From: Nematostella vectensis
Taxonomy: Eukaryota; Cnidaria; Anthozoa; Actiniaria; Edwardsiidae
DNA: 64,000 bases
NCBI RefSeq assembly: GCF_932526225.1
Contig: NC_064039.1
Span: 15,394,139-15,458,138 of the forward strand
Direction: 5' to 3'
Part shown: positions 34,901 through 47,500 of the stretch, piece by piece
How the letters are laid out: each line of letters begins with the position of its first letter
Position numbering within the stretch: position 1 is the stretch's first letter
Translations under genes and position numbers: made by a program
The notes under the pieces: model-generated
Database searches by the model: none
The model's input: only the letters and a program-made list of their open reading frames with translations
What the model was told of the DNA's origin: nothing

Positions 34901-37658
34901 TCGTTGAGTTATCTTCACAAAATTGCGAAATATAAGGTCTTGGCTGCATAGATAAGCTCGCCACTTCTTCAAAAGGCTCTTAGATAAATAAAAAAGAAAT
35001 CAAGCCATAGTATTTTTTTATGGTTCATATGAAAATTTATACGACGTTCTTGAAGTTGAAAAAGTGACACCGGGTCGAACAAAGAGGGAAACATAGCTTC
35101 TTTTGTGCTTTGTATGCGCGTATCAGCCCAATATTACGGGAGGTGAAGTTTAAAAGGAGCATAAAATACCTGTATTTCTGCAGGCCATCGCTTTATGTTA
35201 GAGAAATTATTTGCAGTTAGAAAAATCGCGACGGGGTTCGGTACCTGGTTTTAACCAGGTCTTAAAAGACTTTGACCATTTCATTTGGTAAATTCCAATA
35301 TCCAAAGGTTATTGTGTGTGTTTCAACCCACTTGTGTTCCAACTACTACTTTTTTGTGTGATCACTTACATCAGTATAACAGACTAATGTATGATAATTA
35401 TAGTAAGCCCCATATAACTATATAAGGGGACAAATTCAGGGGTTTGGAGCCACCTGTATTTAGCCAATGGATAGAGGGTGATGGCAATAGGGAATAAAGA
35501 AGTGGAAGACCACGTCTAAACATACAGCATTGATTTAAATTTCTTTGATGGTGTACCACCCCTAAAAGTCAAAGCTCTTACATTTAGCACCATCCTCCCA
35601 TTTTATTGGATCAAACTATCCCTCAAACCAGCCCCACCTCCCCTGCTTAGATCTGCCCCACCCTCCGTGTTAACTGAGGGCTTTCTCTCTGTTAGCAGGG
35701 GACCCCTGAAGACTAACATGCAGGTAATACCTCTCTTACATCTTGTCCCAGCCCACAGAGATATATCAAAATGAAAATGTGACCTTTTTTAATCAAAGCA
35801 TCACTAAATATAAAGATAATAATATGGCCCTCTAAACATGACATGAACACATGCAATGCTATTATGATTTTTACTCCTTTCAAGTTAGTTAAAAACTATT
35901 GGCTCCAGAGGGGAATAGGAGTCTCATTTGAGAAGGTATTGCTTACATGCTCTATGTTTTCATGCTCTTTTAAAATAAAAAAATGTGGTTGTGAGGAGGG
36001 ACAGGTAATAAGGCCTTTGCTGTATTATCACTGGTAATCATGGCCTACAAGGTCTAGCTAATGAAAGAAATTTCTGAATTGCAAGGATTACTGGAGTATA
36101 ACTAAATAAATTTGTAATATTATACTTATACTACTTGTTTTAAAATACAACCTAGAGAAATAAAAATATATGCAAGAAATGTCTAGTATTGTTCTATGAT
36201 AAAAATACAGAGTGTAACAGCCATTGAAATAATGCCAATCTGTGAGAAAAGGTTTCCACAACAGCTATTCTTTTTTCTTTCAATTACTCAATGGTAAAAC
36301 ATTTTGCAGTCTGGTGTGAATCAAAGGTTATCTTTACACATAAAAGAATTTTTTTTAGAAAAATAACCAGGGGTATAAGCAGATTTTTGTATAAAATTTA
36401 AAAACTGCAAATATTTTATGATATAATAAATGTATCAATTGGTTTATACCCCGCGAACGCCAGCCCAGGGAAATTCAGAGAAAAGGGCCTCTGCTAGCAT
36501 GGTGCTTGGTTTATCACAGTCAGATCATATTAGGAGGGCCAGGGGGACTAGTAACAATTGAAAGCTCTCCTCACAGATAATGCCCTCTTGTCTGGCAATG
36601 GAACCTTCACAGGGGTTGACGGTAGGAATAGTGTTGTCATTTGCTTAACATCACAAAACAGCCATAGATCAAAAAGCAGTATGGTTGTAAATTATTCCTC
36701 AACATTACTTAAAGGATTAGAAAAGTTGTAGGGGAGATCAATCTGGTATATTCATTACACAATGGTACTGTATTCTCATTTAAATGTTGTATGTCATAAG
36801 CTTTGCTTGACTAAAGAATTTTAAGCAACATTATTCATGTATTTACATTTTTTCCACTGATGAATGAGAAGTTTGATTTGGCAGTTTTTCATGCAACTTA
36901 CACACTCGATGACCCCAAAGATCATATGGCCACCAAGCTTCTGGACATGGGGATTTGCCAGTTCACTTGGGGGGAGGGGCGGAGCTACTCCATTTAGGAT
37001 TTTGGTATCCACAAATATTTTGAGATTGAACTATTATAAATATAATTAACAGCTCATGGAATGTGTGTTATCTTTTGGGTTGTTGTTTTGCCTTTTGGGT
37101 CAAATTATCAGGTTAATTATCATATGGGTGTGCATATTTGTTGATAGATGCTTTTAAAAAAATGAGTAAATTGTAAAGAGTTCATATAATAGTGTTTTGC
37201 TTTGTTTTCTATTGACATCTTTAAAGGGTATGAGACACATCCATTTAGGTATTTAGGGTTATTTCTGCAATGATTCCTCCAAAACCAAAATCTTGGGGTA
37301 TCACCTGGGAGCCAGTATGTCCATCTTAACCACATAAAGCATTGGTCCTAGGGAAGAGAGGCCAAAACAGTACTCATACCTAGAATAAAATGTGATACTG
37401 AACATTTAATTGAACTGTAGACCTTGATATAGCTAAACTTTACCAACAAATACACAAGCACCAAGAACCTGTGTCAGAAAAACATAGCTAACAGTAACAA
37501 CAAAAAAAGTTAATAAAAGAGTTTTATTATCCCAACAATAATAGTTATAACATCTAAACATTAATTACAAAAATGACATGAATTACTGTGTAAGTAACTA
37601 GATTCAACCGAAGTTGAATATACATATCTGTATTTTTTCCCTATTCAATAAGTAGGTA
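34901..37658. other. intergenic between RhoGEF and the small minus-strand gene
   Basis: No gene established. Two open segments on the minus strand end or start at plausible splice sites: one near 37000-36902 (..SELANPHVQKLGGHMIFGV.., donor GTAAGTT) and one near 36640-36545 (..LFLPSTPVKVPLPDKRAL.., ending in TAG). They could not be joined in phase. ACCTGGTTTTAACCAGGT at about 35244 is a perfect palindrome-like inverted repeat. Confidence 0.35.
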
Positions 37659-37926
37659 CTAATAGTTTAGTGAGGGAGGGAGACAACCGTTCTGAAAAGA
37701 ACAGTTAGAAGCTGCGTTCGCCCAAATTTCCGAATCTTCGTTACACAAGATAAGCTGGTCAATATCTTTGGCGACCTTAGAGGTTTTATTTAAGTCAGAG
37801 ATTTTAATAATAATAACGATACAGAAAATTTGTGACATTGCTTCCTACAACAGTACCTCGGCTGGTTACGGAAATCTCACCGCTGTTCACTTCAAAATCT
37901 GACAACAGGTGAGGCAAAAAGTCCAT
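37659..37926 (-). CDS. putative small two-exon gene, function unknown
   Basis: An ATG at 37926 (MDFLPHLLSDFEVNSGEIS) leads to a donor, and a second exon 37775-37659 (VAKDIDQLILCNEDSEIWAN..) ends in TAG. If the donor is GTAACC (exon 1 37926-37870) the phases match and the product is 57 aa. A second possible donor (GTACTG at 37856) would shift the frame and stop after 27 aa. An AATAAA on the minus strand near 37525 could end the transcript. It stands head to head with the methyltransferase gene, whose ATG is 575 bp away, so the two may share a promoter. No family was recognised. Confidence 0.3.
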
Positions 37927-38500
37927 AGCCGTTGTAGCTAGTCATTAATGAAGTTAAACTATTTTCAGAGTGATCTCATAGGAACAGTTGAGCTGATCTT
38001 GATGATTTTCTTTTCGAAACAATGTCTTCATGCTTTTTTCCGCGCCATGTTTCTGTCACTACTCATTGATAGCAGAAAATCCGGAAAATGTTCAGCGAAT
38101 CGGTAGCAGATTGCCTGTCATCGTGGAGATAATGCTCCATGTTTTTTTTAGTCTTGGGCGGTCAAATTTTTATCAAAGAACTTTCTCCCCCCCCCCCCCC
38201 CCCCCGGAAAAATTTCGCACCCCTCCAAGGAAAATCCTGGGTACGGGCCTGTTAGGGATGGAGAATGAATTGAATGAATGAATCGAATTCTCGAATTTAG
38301 AGATTCGACTTCTCGTTCTCTTAAGGCCGGCCGTGGTATGCTGTAAGGTTTGTTGTACAGAAAAGAGTTACGGTATACCTGTGGAGTAATCGCAAATCAA
38401 TAGTCACATAAGCACGTGATGGTCATGTGGTTTTCTAAGAATAATGTGAGACAGTATAACTCTTGAGTGTGTATCTTCTCTTATCATTCTACTCTCCGTC
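37927..38500. promoter_or_regulatory. presumed divergent promoter region of the O-methyltransferase gene
   Basis: The segment lies between the start codons of two divergent reading frames. It includes GCACGTGATGG with an E-box CACGTG near 38413. A fragment of a C-tract repeat (C19 at 38187-38205, ending CCTGGGTACGGGCCTG) sits within it, so the promoter proper is probably 38260-38500. Confidence 0.35.
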
Positions 38501-41500
38501 ATGGCTGGTAAAATCGCAAAGAGCCATCATCAGGCGGATGACCCAGTTATGAAGTATGTGATCAACAATTCCCTGCGAGAGCCAGAGGTTCTACGCAAGC
38601 TAAGAGAGGTCAGTGATAGTTTTCTCAAGGCAGAATGTATTCCTATTTAAAGTCCGCTTATGACCAGATTTAGACCTGTATTTTCAAGCTTCTATTAACT
38701 TCGAGTCCTTCCTACATCTTCAATGTATACTTCAAGTGCATAATCTATTTAATTAGTGAATTTGGGCGTGTGAATTATGGCATTTAAAACATCGTTTTTA
38801 CGTCCGCCATTGTTTTGGTGTGATCTCTCTTGAGCCCGCGAAAAGGATGCGGTTTCTCACCTCCTACGTCACATACTCAATACGCTTCGCGAGCTCAGAC
38901 GCCGCTTCTAGTTGAAAATACTCAAGAATTTCTTTTATCTCGACACTTTCCGAACTAAAGTCTTATGGCTTAGTTAACGAGGCAGCGCAGTATTTCAGAA
39001 AGCGAAGAGTTATCCGTAAGCTCTAGTTTTGACTCAGAGTCGGAGCTTCTTGAATCACAACCCGAGCTTTTGGATAGTGAATTTCATGGCTACGACGAAA
39101 GCCTCGATCCCGTCCCAAACGAGGAAGAGGCTGCTGAATACGAGCAGCAACTCCACGAGGAGAATGAGCAAGAAGAGGAGCTTCTCCGAAGATTTTCAAG
39201 GGAGCAAGTATTTCCACATGGTAGGTATTTTTATATTGTTGTTTTGATGTTTCGTAACGACCAACTGCTCATGGTGATCCAATTTTACCAGGTTCAAGTG
39301 ATCGAACTGTTCGCTCAAGTTATTAGTCACAAAGGAAGAATGCCGATGCTGCACAGAGTTTGCAACATGCAGCGAAAAATTACAAGAAGTTGGTTTGGAG
39401 GGATGCATTGTTGACCATCCAGGATTCAGTGTGAATTGCCTCAACGAGTGGGTACTACGGACAGCAGCTGTTGGACTAAAAACAAGGAAGAAAAAATCCT
39501 ATACTTCTGTCAAATCTGCAAAAAATGCATCCGAATCTGAGTAAGTTTCTAAAGATAAAAGATCTATGTAAATATATGCTCCCACTAGCTAACAAAAGAA
39601 AAGGAGGGGAGAGGATTTTAATTTAGGAAAATGAAAAAGCAAGAGATACATAATGTCTTAAATCTGATCAAAAGTCAAACATATTATATTATTTCAGTAT
39701 TGAAGTCCTAAAACCAAGAAGCTATTAATGCTGATTAAGCTTATAATTTAAAAGCAAAGCATACAGTATATTTATTAATGCATCTTGACCTCTTTGAATT
39801 CACTCCACAATCCCACACTCATTTCCTATTGTCAAAACTCCAATGCTCCCATTCCAATAACTCATTTTCAGGATGTTATTATTATTTCTTCAGATTTCTG
39901 AGGTCTGTGGCCTACAGACAATACGTGCGCCTGGTATATGAGTGTGTCGGGTGGTCAAAGAGGGCATCTCTCCCAAGTTGTGTCTACAACAAAATACGGG
40001 AAGCATTCCCTAGCGAAACATTTCATGGATTTGAAGAGGATAAGGAGGATGCAAACTCTGAAGACATGGAGTTTGAATAGGATTTTTCTTCCTTGTTTTT
40101 ATTCCAGCAGCTTCTGTGCATAGTAACCACTCGTTGGGACAATCTACACTGAGCCCTGGATGGTCAACAATACATCTCTATAAACCCACATTCTCAATTT
40201 GTTTTGCTGTTTTTGCAAGCTCTATGCAGCATTGGTATTCTTCCTTCATGACTAATCTCTTAAGTGAACAGTGCAAGCACTTGCACCTGGTGGAATTGAG
40301 CAGTGAAACATCGTATTTATTTCTCATTAATCAGTTTCCATGTTAGCCAAATTGCTCTGAATTGACAATTGTATGTACATATTTTCAGCTCATTCCATTA
40401 TGCTGACATAAAAACAGAAATCTTAGATCATTTGTTTATAAATAATGACCCCTCACTGCCCTAATCAACTACATGGAACACATTGGCTCTGGGAGGTATG
40501 GTCGTAGCATCTATGGGTGTGTCTTCTGCTAGGGCGGGTGGGTCTATGGGGTGAGATCCTTGTGAAGTAATGGTATTGATTAGCGCATCTCCAAGTGGGG
40601 CCGGTGGGTCTACCGGGTGGGATTCTTGGAGGTGCAAGTTATCAGTTGACATGTCTCCAACTGGGGCAGGTTGGTCTATGGGGAGGGTTTCTAAGGGGGG
40701 GCATGGTTTCAGTTGGTGTGTCTTCAGCTGAGGCAGGTAGGTCCAAGGTAGAGACCGTGGAAGATGTTGTGGCAGATTCATGAGCTCGCACCTAGAAAAT
40801 AATTAAGGATTGAGTTCAGAAAGCCATCAAAAGAACATACAGTCAGATAGCCAATTTAACACGTGAGAGCGAAAATATGTTTTCTCAAGGATTTCAGACA
40901 TTTTGAATTAAAATACTTCCTGCTTTTAAAGAACTTCCTGCTTTTAAAAAACCTTTTTTAATTGACTAGAGTAATTTATTATCTAAAAAGAAAAAATATA
41001 AGAAAAAAACAAATATTATTACCATTCCACTGTCACCTGCTGTTGCTAAAAGCTCCTTAATTTCCTGTAATTGGGATATTAAACAGATTATGAAGTGAAA
41101 AATTCCGCTTTCTCCAACAGTAATCACGTAATAGAAAGATAGAGTGGTTTTCAAAATCCCGTTAAACAAAATTTTTTAATGTAATAGTCAAGCCAGAACA
41201 AAAGAGAACAAAGACATTGCAGTGTATTAGTAGTAAATAAACTAAATAGTACTTCACGGGATTTTGAAAACCACTCTAAGACTGCGAGCTAGCCTACAAG
41301 TTAAGTACTTACTTGAATTTTAGAAAGGAAATGTTGGGGATTAGCAATAATATATGCGTGAAATCATTGTAAACATGAGTACAGGGAGAGTTGTAATAAG
41401 AAGTGAATGTAAACTATTTGATAAATATCCGTTAAATGCAAAAGAACTGTACCTAAGAAATTATTTAGGCCGGGGTAAAGAATTTCCATGGCAGTTATTG

Positions 41501-44500
41501 GTGAAAAGGAAAAATAGCATGTAGAGATATTTATAAAACTCACCTTTGCTCTTTGACGCAATTCCCGGTCCGATGGTGAAGCAATGGTTTTCTTTGGTTT
41601 CCAAATTGTTGGTTCGGATCCCTTTATCAAATAGCGCTTTAACTCGGACCCCTCGCCAAAGTGATAGCATTCTCTCTCGAAGTGGTCCGAGCACACAACA
41701 AAACGACCCAACGGATTGAAATTCTTCGAGTGGAGTCGTATCCACTCTGCCTTTTTTGGACCCGATTTTGGGCTCAAATAAAGGCTTTTCCCTGCTTTAT
41801 GATTGTTTTCACAATCCTGAACAACGCATCGAGATCCGGTCATTTTAAATGCGATAAAAGCAAAAAGTTTTATGAGTTATCTTATGTTTATCTCTTTCGA
41901 GTAAGTAAATTAGCCATGTGCTCCAAAAGCGTATTGAGTATGTGACATCACGTCCTGGTTAGTTTGACATTTTGACAGGTGCAAGGTAACCAGGTCAAAG
42001 GGACACGGCAAATCAATGGCGGATGTAAACCTACAATATTTAATGAAAATTTCTACATGGTTCCACTATCATTTACAGCAGTCTGACTAGACCAGTGCTT
42101 AGATTAGGTATCTTACTCAGGATCTAGCAAATATACGGCTTTCTAGGCGGTTTGATCATAAGCGAACTTTAACGCGCGATTGATATCATTACGATGAAGG
42201 AAAATTGAGTACTACTGCAAGCTAGGACGAGCTTCCTAATAGAAAATGGTCCGCTAAATGGGTAAACAAACCCCCCCCGTTCAAAATCCTGGCTACGGGT
42301 ATGCATAATCCATTTGCCCAACACCCTCAACAGCGCAGCCTGGTTTCCATATGGTCGTGACAGTCGTAAGTAGCCTGAGTATCTGGCGATTTTATTTTTC
42401 AAAAGTTGTAGAGGAAAAATAAAAGTACGCCTGACACAAATACAGGCCACTGTCGAAATACGTCGGCTGTCAATTTTCCAAAGACTCGCGTGGTGGCAAA
42501 ATCAAATACCCAAATCAAATTATAAACAGCATTTATGTAAATCAAAACTACATTGGTGTTATATGCAACGGTAATAATTTTAGTAACGACGAACCCCGGT
42601 GAAAGTAACTTTATGCTAAATAATTTGAAAGGCAAAGATAGTTGACGGTTGACGGGGGTTTCTTAACGGAATTTATGACTTCTCTACCCCTACTAAGGAA
42701 AGAGACAAGGTTGGAGGCGCCATTTTCGGTAGCACTCAAATACTGTCGCATACGCGAGGAAAATACAACAAACAGACCTATGCCAAGGTACACTTACATT
42801 CGATATGTGGCAAAACATCCGAGCTAAATCATTTTCCCTGGCCGCTAGCCATTTTTTAAAACGAGTAAGCAGCCATTTTACTCCTTGACCGACGCCGTTG
42901 GACAATAGGTACGCTCGGCTGAACACTGAGCCCAGGGGGGAGGGAATTCAAGAAAAACAGATGGGATGCTTGACAGCAAAATCAATTTTAACCCTAAAGG
43001 ATAGCACTAAGGGCGTGGTCAACAACAATTTTTAACGGTCAAAGGAATTTTTTATCCTGAGAGATAGCATTAATAAAACAATGCTTGTTTAAATTGGCTG
43101 ATGGATCCTGTATTATTGTGTTATCGACAATAAGGTTGGAAGTATCAACCAATTGACTTGTATTTATTGTAATTATACAATTGAGCGATTAGGCCACCAT
43201 TAAGCGTGCGACACCCTAAAAGATAGCAGAGTCGGAAAAATCCTACTCCCCGGGCATTAAAACCCCTAAGAGATAGCAGAATCGGAAAAAAATCCTAAAA
43301 CACTCCCTAAGAGATGGCAGTTGGTAAGAATTTTATACCCTTGACCACCCCGGGCCATGTTGCATCTCTGTTCTTACATATTCTTGTTTGTTTGTGTCTA
43401 GAGGAGAAAACTCTCTGTTGATATTAAATCCCGTTGAGCATGCAAATTTCCCTGCTAGTAGGCCTCTTTTCTCTGTATTTTGCCTACCTTTTGGTTTACA
43501 CGATTGAAAACTGGTTATGAGCCTGTTTTATTGAGAGGTGTGACAGCTGTTAGAGATGGATTTACAAATAAGGTAATGTTTTGAAACTCAAGCTATCAGA
43601 TTTCCAGAACCTTTGACAACAAAATGCTCACACTTAATACCATCGCATAAACAAAATAAGAATGAATTGTTAAAGTAGAAGTTGTCTTTCAAGATTGCAG
43701 AAGTTCGAAGCTGATCGACACATGTTTCTTATTGAAATGAGTGCTGTCATTGATTGTCTTGGCCTTGTATTAACTTATGTAGTAAAATTCTGGAGTATCG
43801 GTCTTCTGGTATTTTAATAGTCCTATTTACAGCAAAATAAACTTTAGCCTCAATAAGCTACAAATCTGCTACTAACCTCAAGCAAGCGCTTTTACAGAGA
43901 GAGTTCAGAGGAGCTCAAAGTGGCTTCTCATGGTAACTGCAAAAATAATTTTGCCCATGCTCGATGGGATTCGATAGTGGCTATTGGCAAATAGCCTGCG
44001 TACATCTGGTAAACGCAAGCTTAACCTCTGGAACTATTTCCGGCTGCACGCAGGCTACTTGCAAACGGTGTTGATAAAACCCGGATTGGAACGGATCAGA
44101 TTGGAATATGGAGATGACAGAAAGTTTCACAATGTTTTTGTGGAGATTATTCATCTCAATAATGACACGGTAAGGGATCAATCGAGGTCAAAACAACGGT
44201 ACTTCATAGTGGCGAATTCGGTATTTCATAAACCATCGTCTCAAAGGGTGCTGTGACACTATTTTAGTAGTCTTCAGATTTTTTGTAACTAGAACATTGT
44301 GTTACTACTTTTAGGTTAAGAGAGGCCCTCATAAAGCGATGAGATTCTCAGGCCCTGTTCAAACTCAGTGGCAGCGTTGGCTCGAACGCGCGCGACGTTT
44401 CATCCAAAATCTATTTTAACTCGACTCTTCTATTTGGTCTTTCGGTCGAGCTACACTACATAAGCGTGACTTGGTATTGAACTCCGCATGTTTTACTAAT

Positions 44501-47500
44501 TCAACTGTAAGGACATAAGGGAATTGAGTTTGACACGACGTTAATACAACATTTGAAACGGGCCTAGCAAAAAAAGCGTACAAGTCGGCATTTGAGTTTA
44601 AATCCTAGACACTGTGTTTAGTTAAGGGTATCTATCTAATTCCTTGCATTATGAAGTGCAATAACACCTCGAAATACCAATAAAGTGTACCTGATTTTGG
44701 TGCAGAAGTGTGTTTTTCATGTGGAGCACAACATTAAGGGTTTTCATCACGATGCATTAAATATTCCGCAAAAGATCAACAGTTTAAAACCCAATTTTTA
44801 GGAAAATCGAGAAAGATGATGGGTCTCGCCCCCCCCCCCCCAAAAAAAAAAATAAATAAATTAAGTACCGTTGTTTTGACCTCGATCCTGTCATTGGGAC
44901 ATATAATCTCCACAGAAACATTGCAAAACTTTCTGTCATCTCCATATTCCGATCCAATCTGATCCGGGTTTCGTCAATGCCGATTGGCAAAGCCATCTCC
45001 TGTGGACAAAAACAAACAAGAACGTGAAAGAACAGAGTAGCAACAGATAAGTGAACTGATAGAAAAAAAAAGGAAGAAAACTCAGGTAATATGACAAATT
45101 GGAAAGCTCTGCTAGCAGGGAAATATGACAAATTGGTTCAAGAGACAATTTTGCACACCCCTCCTTGGCAGCCAAAAGTGGGTCTTTCTTATTAAGGAAT
45201 CCTCAAACCATTTGCTTTTTCCATATGATACCTATGACTGTGCATCCCCCCCCCCCTGAATGAATCCTGGGGACCCGTCTGAGTTCCACATGCACAGATG
45301 AAGTGATTTCTAAGTGTGCTAGATCACCAAACACATCAGTTAACTTTTTCTAGCATGTTTTTTCCAATAGGAGAGTTGCAACCCCAATCCACAACCCCTC
45401 CCAAAACCTGCACCTGTATTGACACAACAACAAGCCAACAACATAGCAAGAAAAAAAGGCTTCAGTGAACATTAGAACACAAGGGAATCCTCCTGCTTAT
45501 GAAGTTAATATTCCTGGTCTGACTAATTTAATTGATTATTTTAATTTAATAAGTTCACATTTTTTGTTGCCAGGCTACTTTCAAAAACACTCAGAGAAGC
45601 TTCATGCTTGTTGCTCCTGAAGAAGCACAGCTCTTTAGAGTCATATTGCCACTGCTTAACCCCCAAAAGTGCATTGAGATAGGTAAGCTTCACAATCTGT
45701 AGGTTGCCTAAACGCTATGATGTTTTAAGGGGTAAATACTGGTGCTTGTTTTCAGAACAAATATGATAGGGTGTAAACAGTTTTGTATACGAGGGCAAAA
45801 TTATCTCAAAGTGTGATTTTTGGGTGGTGATAATCAACATTTTTAACCCATTGACTCCTGGCTATTTTTGAGCTGAATTTACAAAAAACAGACTGAAAAC
45901 AGACACCCTCCCCCCTATTCTGAGTTTTATACAGCCCTTCAAAGTCAAACACAGCTGCACCTAGTCAGTGGTATCCTAGCTTTCCAACAGTGCTTTGCGG
46001 TCCCCACTTTTAATCCCTCGTCGTTGTGCTGAAGCGAGCACAAGTTGATGGTTGCTTGTATTTTTCATAAAAAATACAGCTATGAGCATATTAGGAGAGT
46101 GTCTCAGGACATCATGAAGTCTATTGGGGCATAATTGAGTGCTTTGCTTATGGATATTTGCACGCAAAGGTGGATTCATGATGATTTTTTCTTGTTTGGC
46201 TTTGCCTGGATGAGAAATTAATTTTCTAATGAATCACCACAGCTCTCCTAAATGCTGTCTTTTCTGAAACCAAATTGATTTCAAAATTGTTTACACTGCT
46301 ATTCTGGGTCTGTATGACCTGGAATTGACTTGTTTGGCTTCGGTGTGAAAAGACTTATAAAAAACCATTTGACTTTGGGGAGAGGGGTGTTGACTGGCCC
46401 TCCCCTCGTAATTTTTCCCCTGGATCTCCCAGAATGCTTTGCAATCCGTAAAGGCATCCAAGTGGTCTTACAAGCCTTCAAGGAGTAGACATTGTGTTTT
46501 GGGGCCATGGAAATGAACCTTGAGGATCAGAATAAAGGTATCTATTTGTGTCTTGAGCTGTGTTTGCTGATATCTCTCCCTTGTGTGGTATTTTGAGCAT
46601 TTTATTGAGAGGGGTGATTCTGCTTTTCTTTCCTTGTTCGATTAGAAATTTGTCAAAGAACCTGTGCTATTATTTGGCTTAAGAGTAGTTGCCAACACCT
46701 TGGTTGGATGCATATCTTCAAGACCATTTTTGGGTTGTGGGTACTTCTCAAAGCCGGTACAGGCGGGTTGAGGGGTCAATGTGTTAAGTGCATCCCCCAT
46801 AACCCCCTCCTCTCACACAGCCACTATATGAATATATGTCCTTTCTATTTCTAGGGGTTTTTACTGGCTATAACACTATTAATATGGCAATGTGTCTACC
46901 TTCTGGAGGAAAGGTCGTGGCATGTGATGTAACTGATGAAAGTCTGAAGGCTGTTGACTTTACTAGTTTAGTTAAAGAGGTACTTTTTTATTATTTTCTT
47001 TCCCCCTTAGTCCTTTTTTCATTGTAACATAGTCTATCATTTCTTAAGGCAGGAGTTGAGGATAAAGTTGATTTGCGCATCCAGCCAGCAATAAAGACAT
47101 TGGGTATGTTTTTTTCCATTAATCCGTTTTTGCATGCTTCTGTCAATTAGTAGATGAACAGATGATGGCACAAAACAATTAGATCTATTTATTTTATACC
47201 ACAACTATACCCTGCGCAATGGGTTGACTTGGATACCTGAGATCTGCAATTTGTTTTGGCCCTGTATTGTGACATGTATGACAGAGATTTAACTGTCCAC
47301 CACCTTTGGATATAATAAGAATATATGTATAATCTTGTAAATGCCTGATTGGGGGGTGGAAATGGACTCGAGGTGTGCTCCATGAAAGTAGATTGGGCTT
47401 GGTAGTCCTATCTTTTGCAGTGTAAAAATCTTACATATACTATCCCCACGAGCACCAAAACAAAATTCAGGAAAACTTAGAATGCATTTGAAAATTATTA

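Larger units (their letters stand above)
38651..42168. mobile_element. 3.5-kb TTAA-flanked inverted-repeat transposon with two genes
   Basis: The left end AGTCCGCTTATGA (38651) and the right end, in reverse complement AGTTCGCTTATGA (42168), are each flanked by TTAA (38647-38650, 42169-42172). Further in, CGTCCGCCATTG (38801) and its counterpart CATCCGCCATTG (reverse complement, 42025), and TCACATACTCAATACGCTT (38869-38887 and inverted 41927-41945), match at nearly equal distances from the ends, so the terminal repeats are about 240 bp and diverged. Inside are a P2RX7_C-like gene (+) and a THAP gene (-). TTAA duplications and THAP proteins are known from Kolobok elements; piggyBac also uses TTAA. 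No DDE transposase was recognised, so it is non-autonomous or of an undescribed type. Confidence 0.7.

Noticed and set aside
39299-39301. Selenocysteine codon at a conserved Cys position
   Set aside because: A second conserved Cys is also lost (to Phe), the upstream junction is out of phase and no SECIS-like structure was seen, so decay is the simpler explanation.
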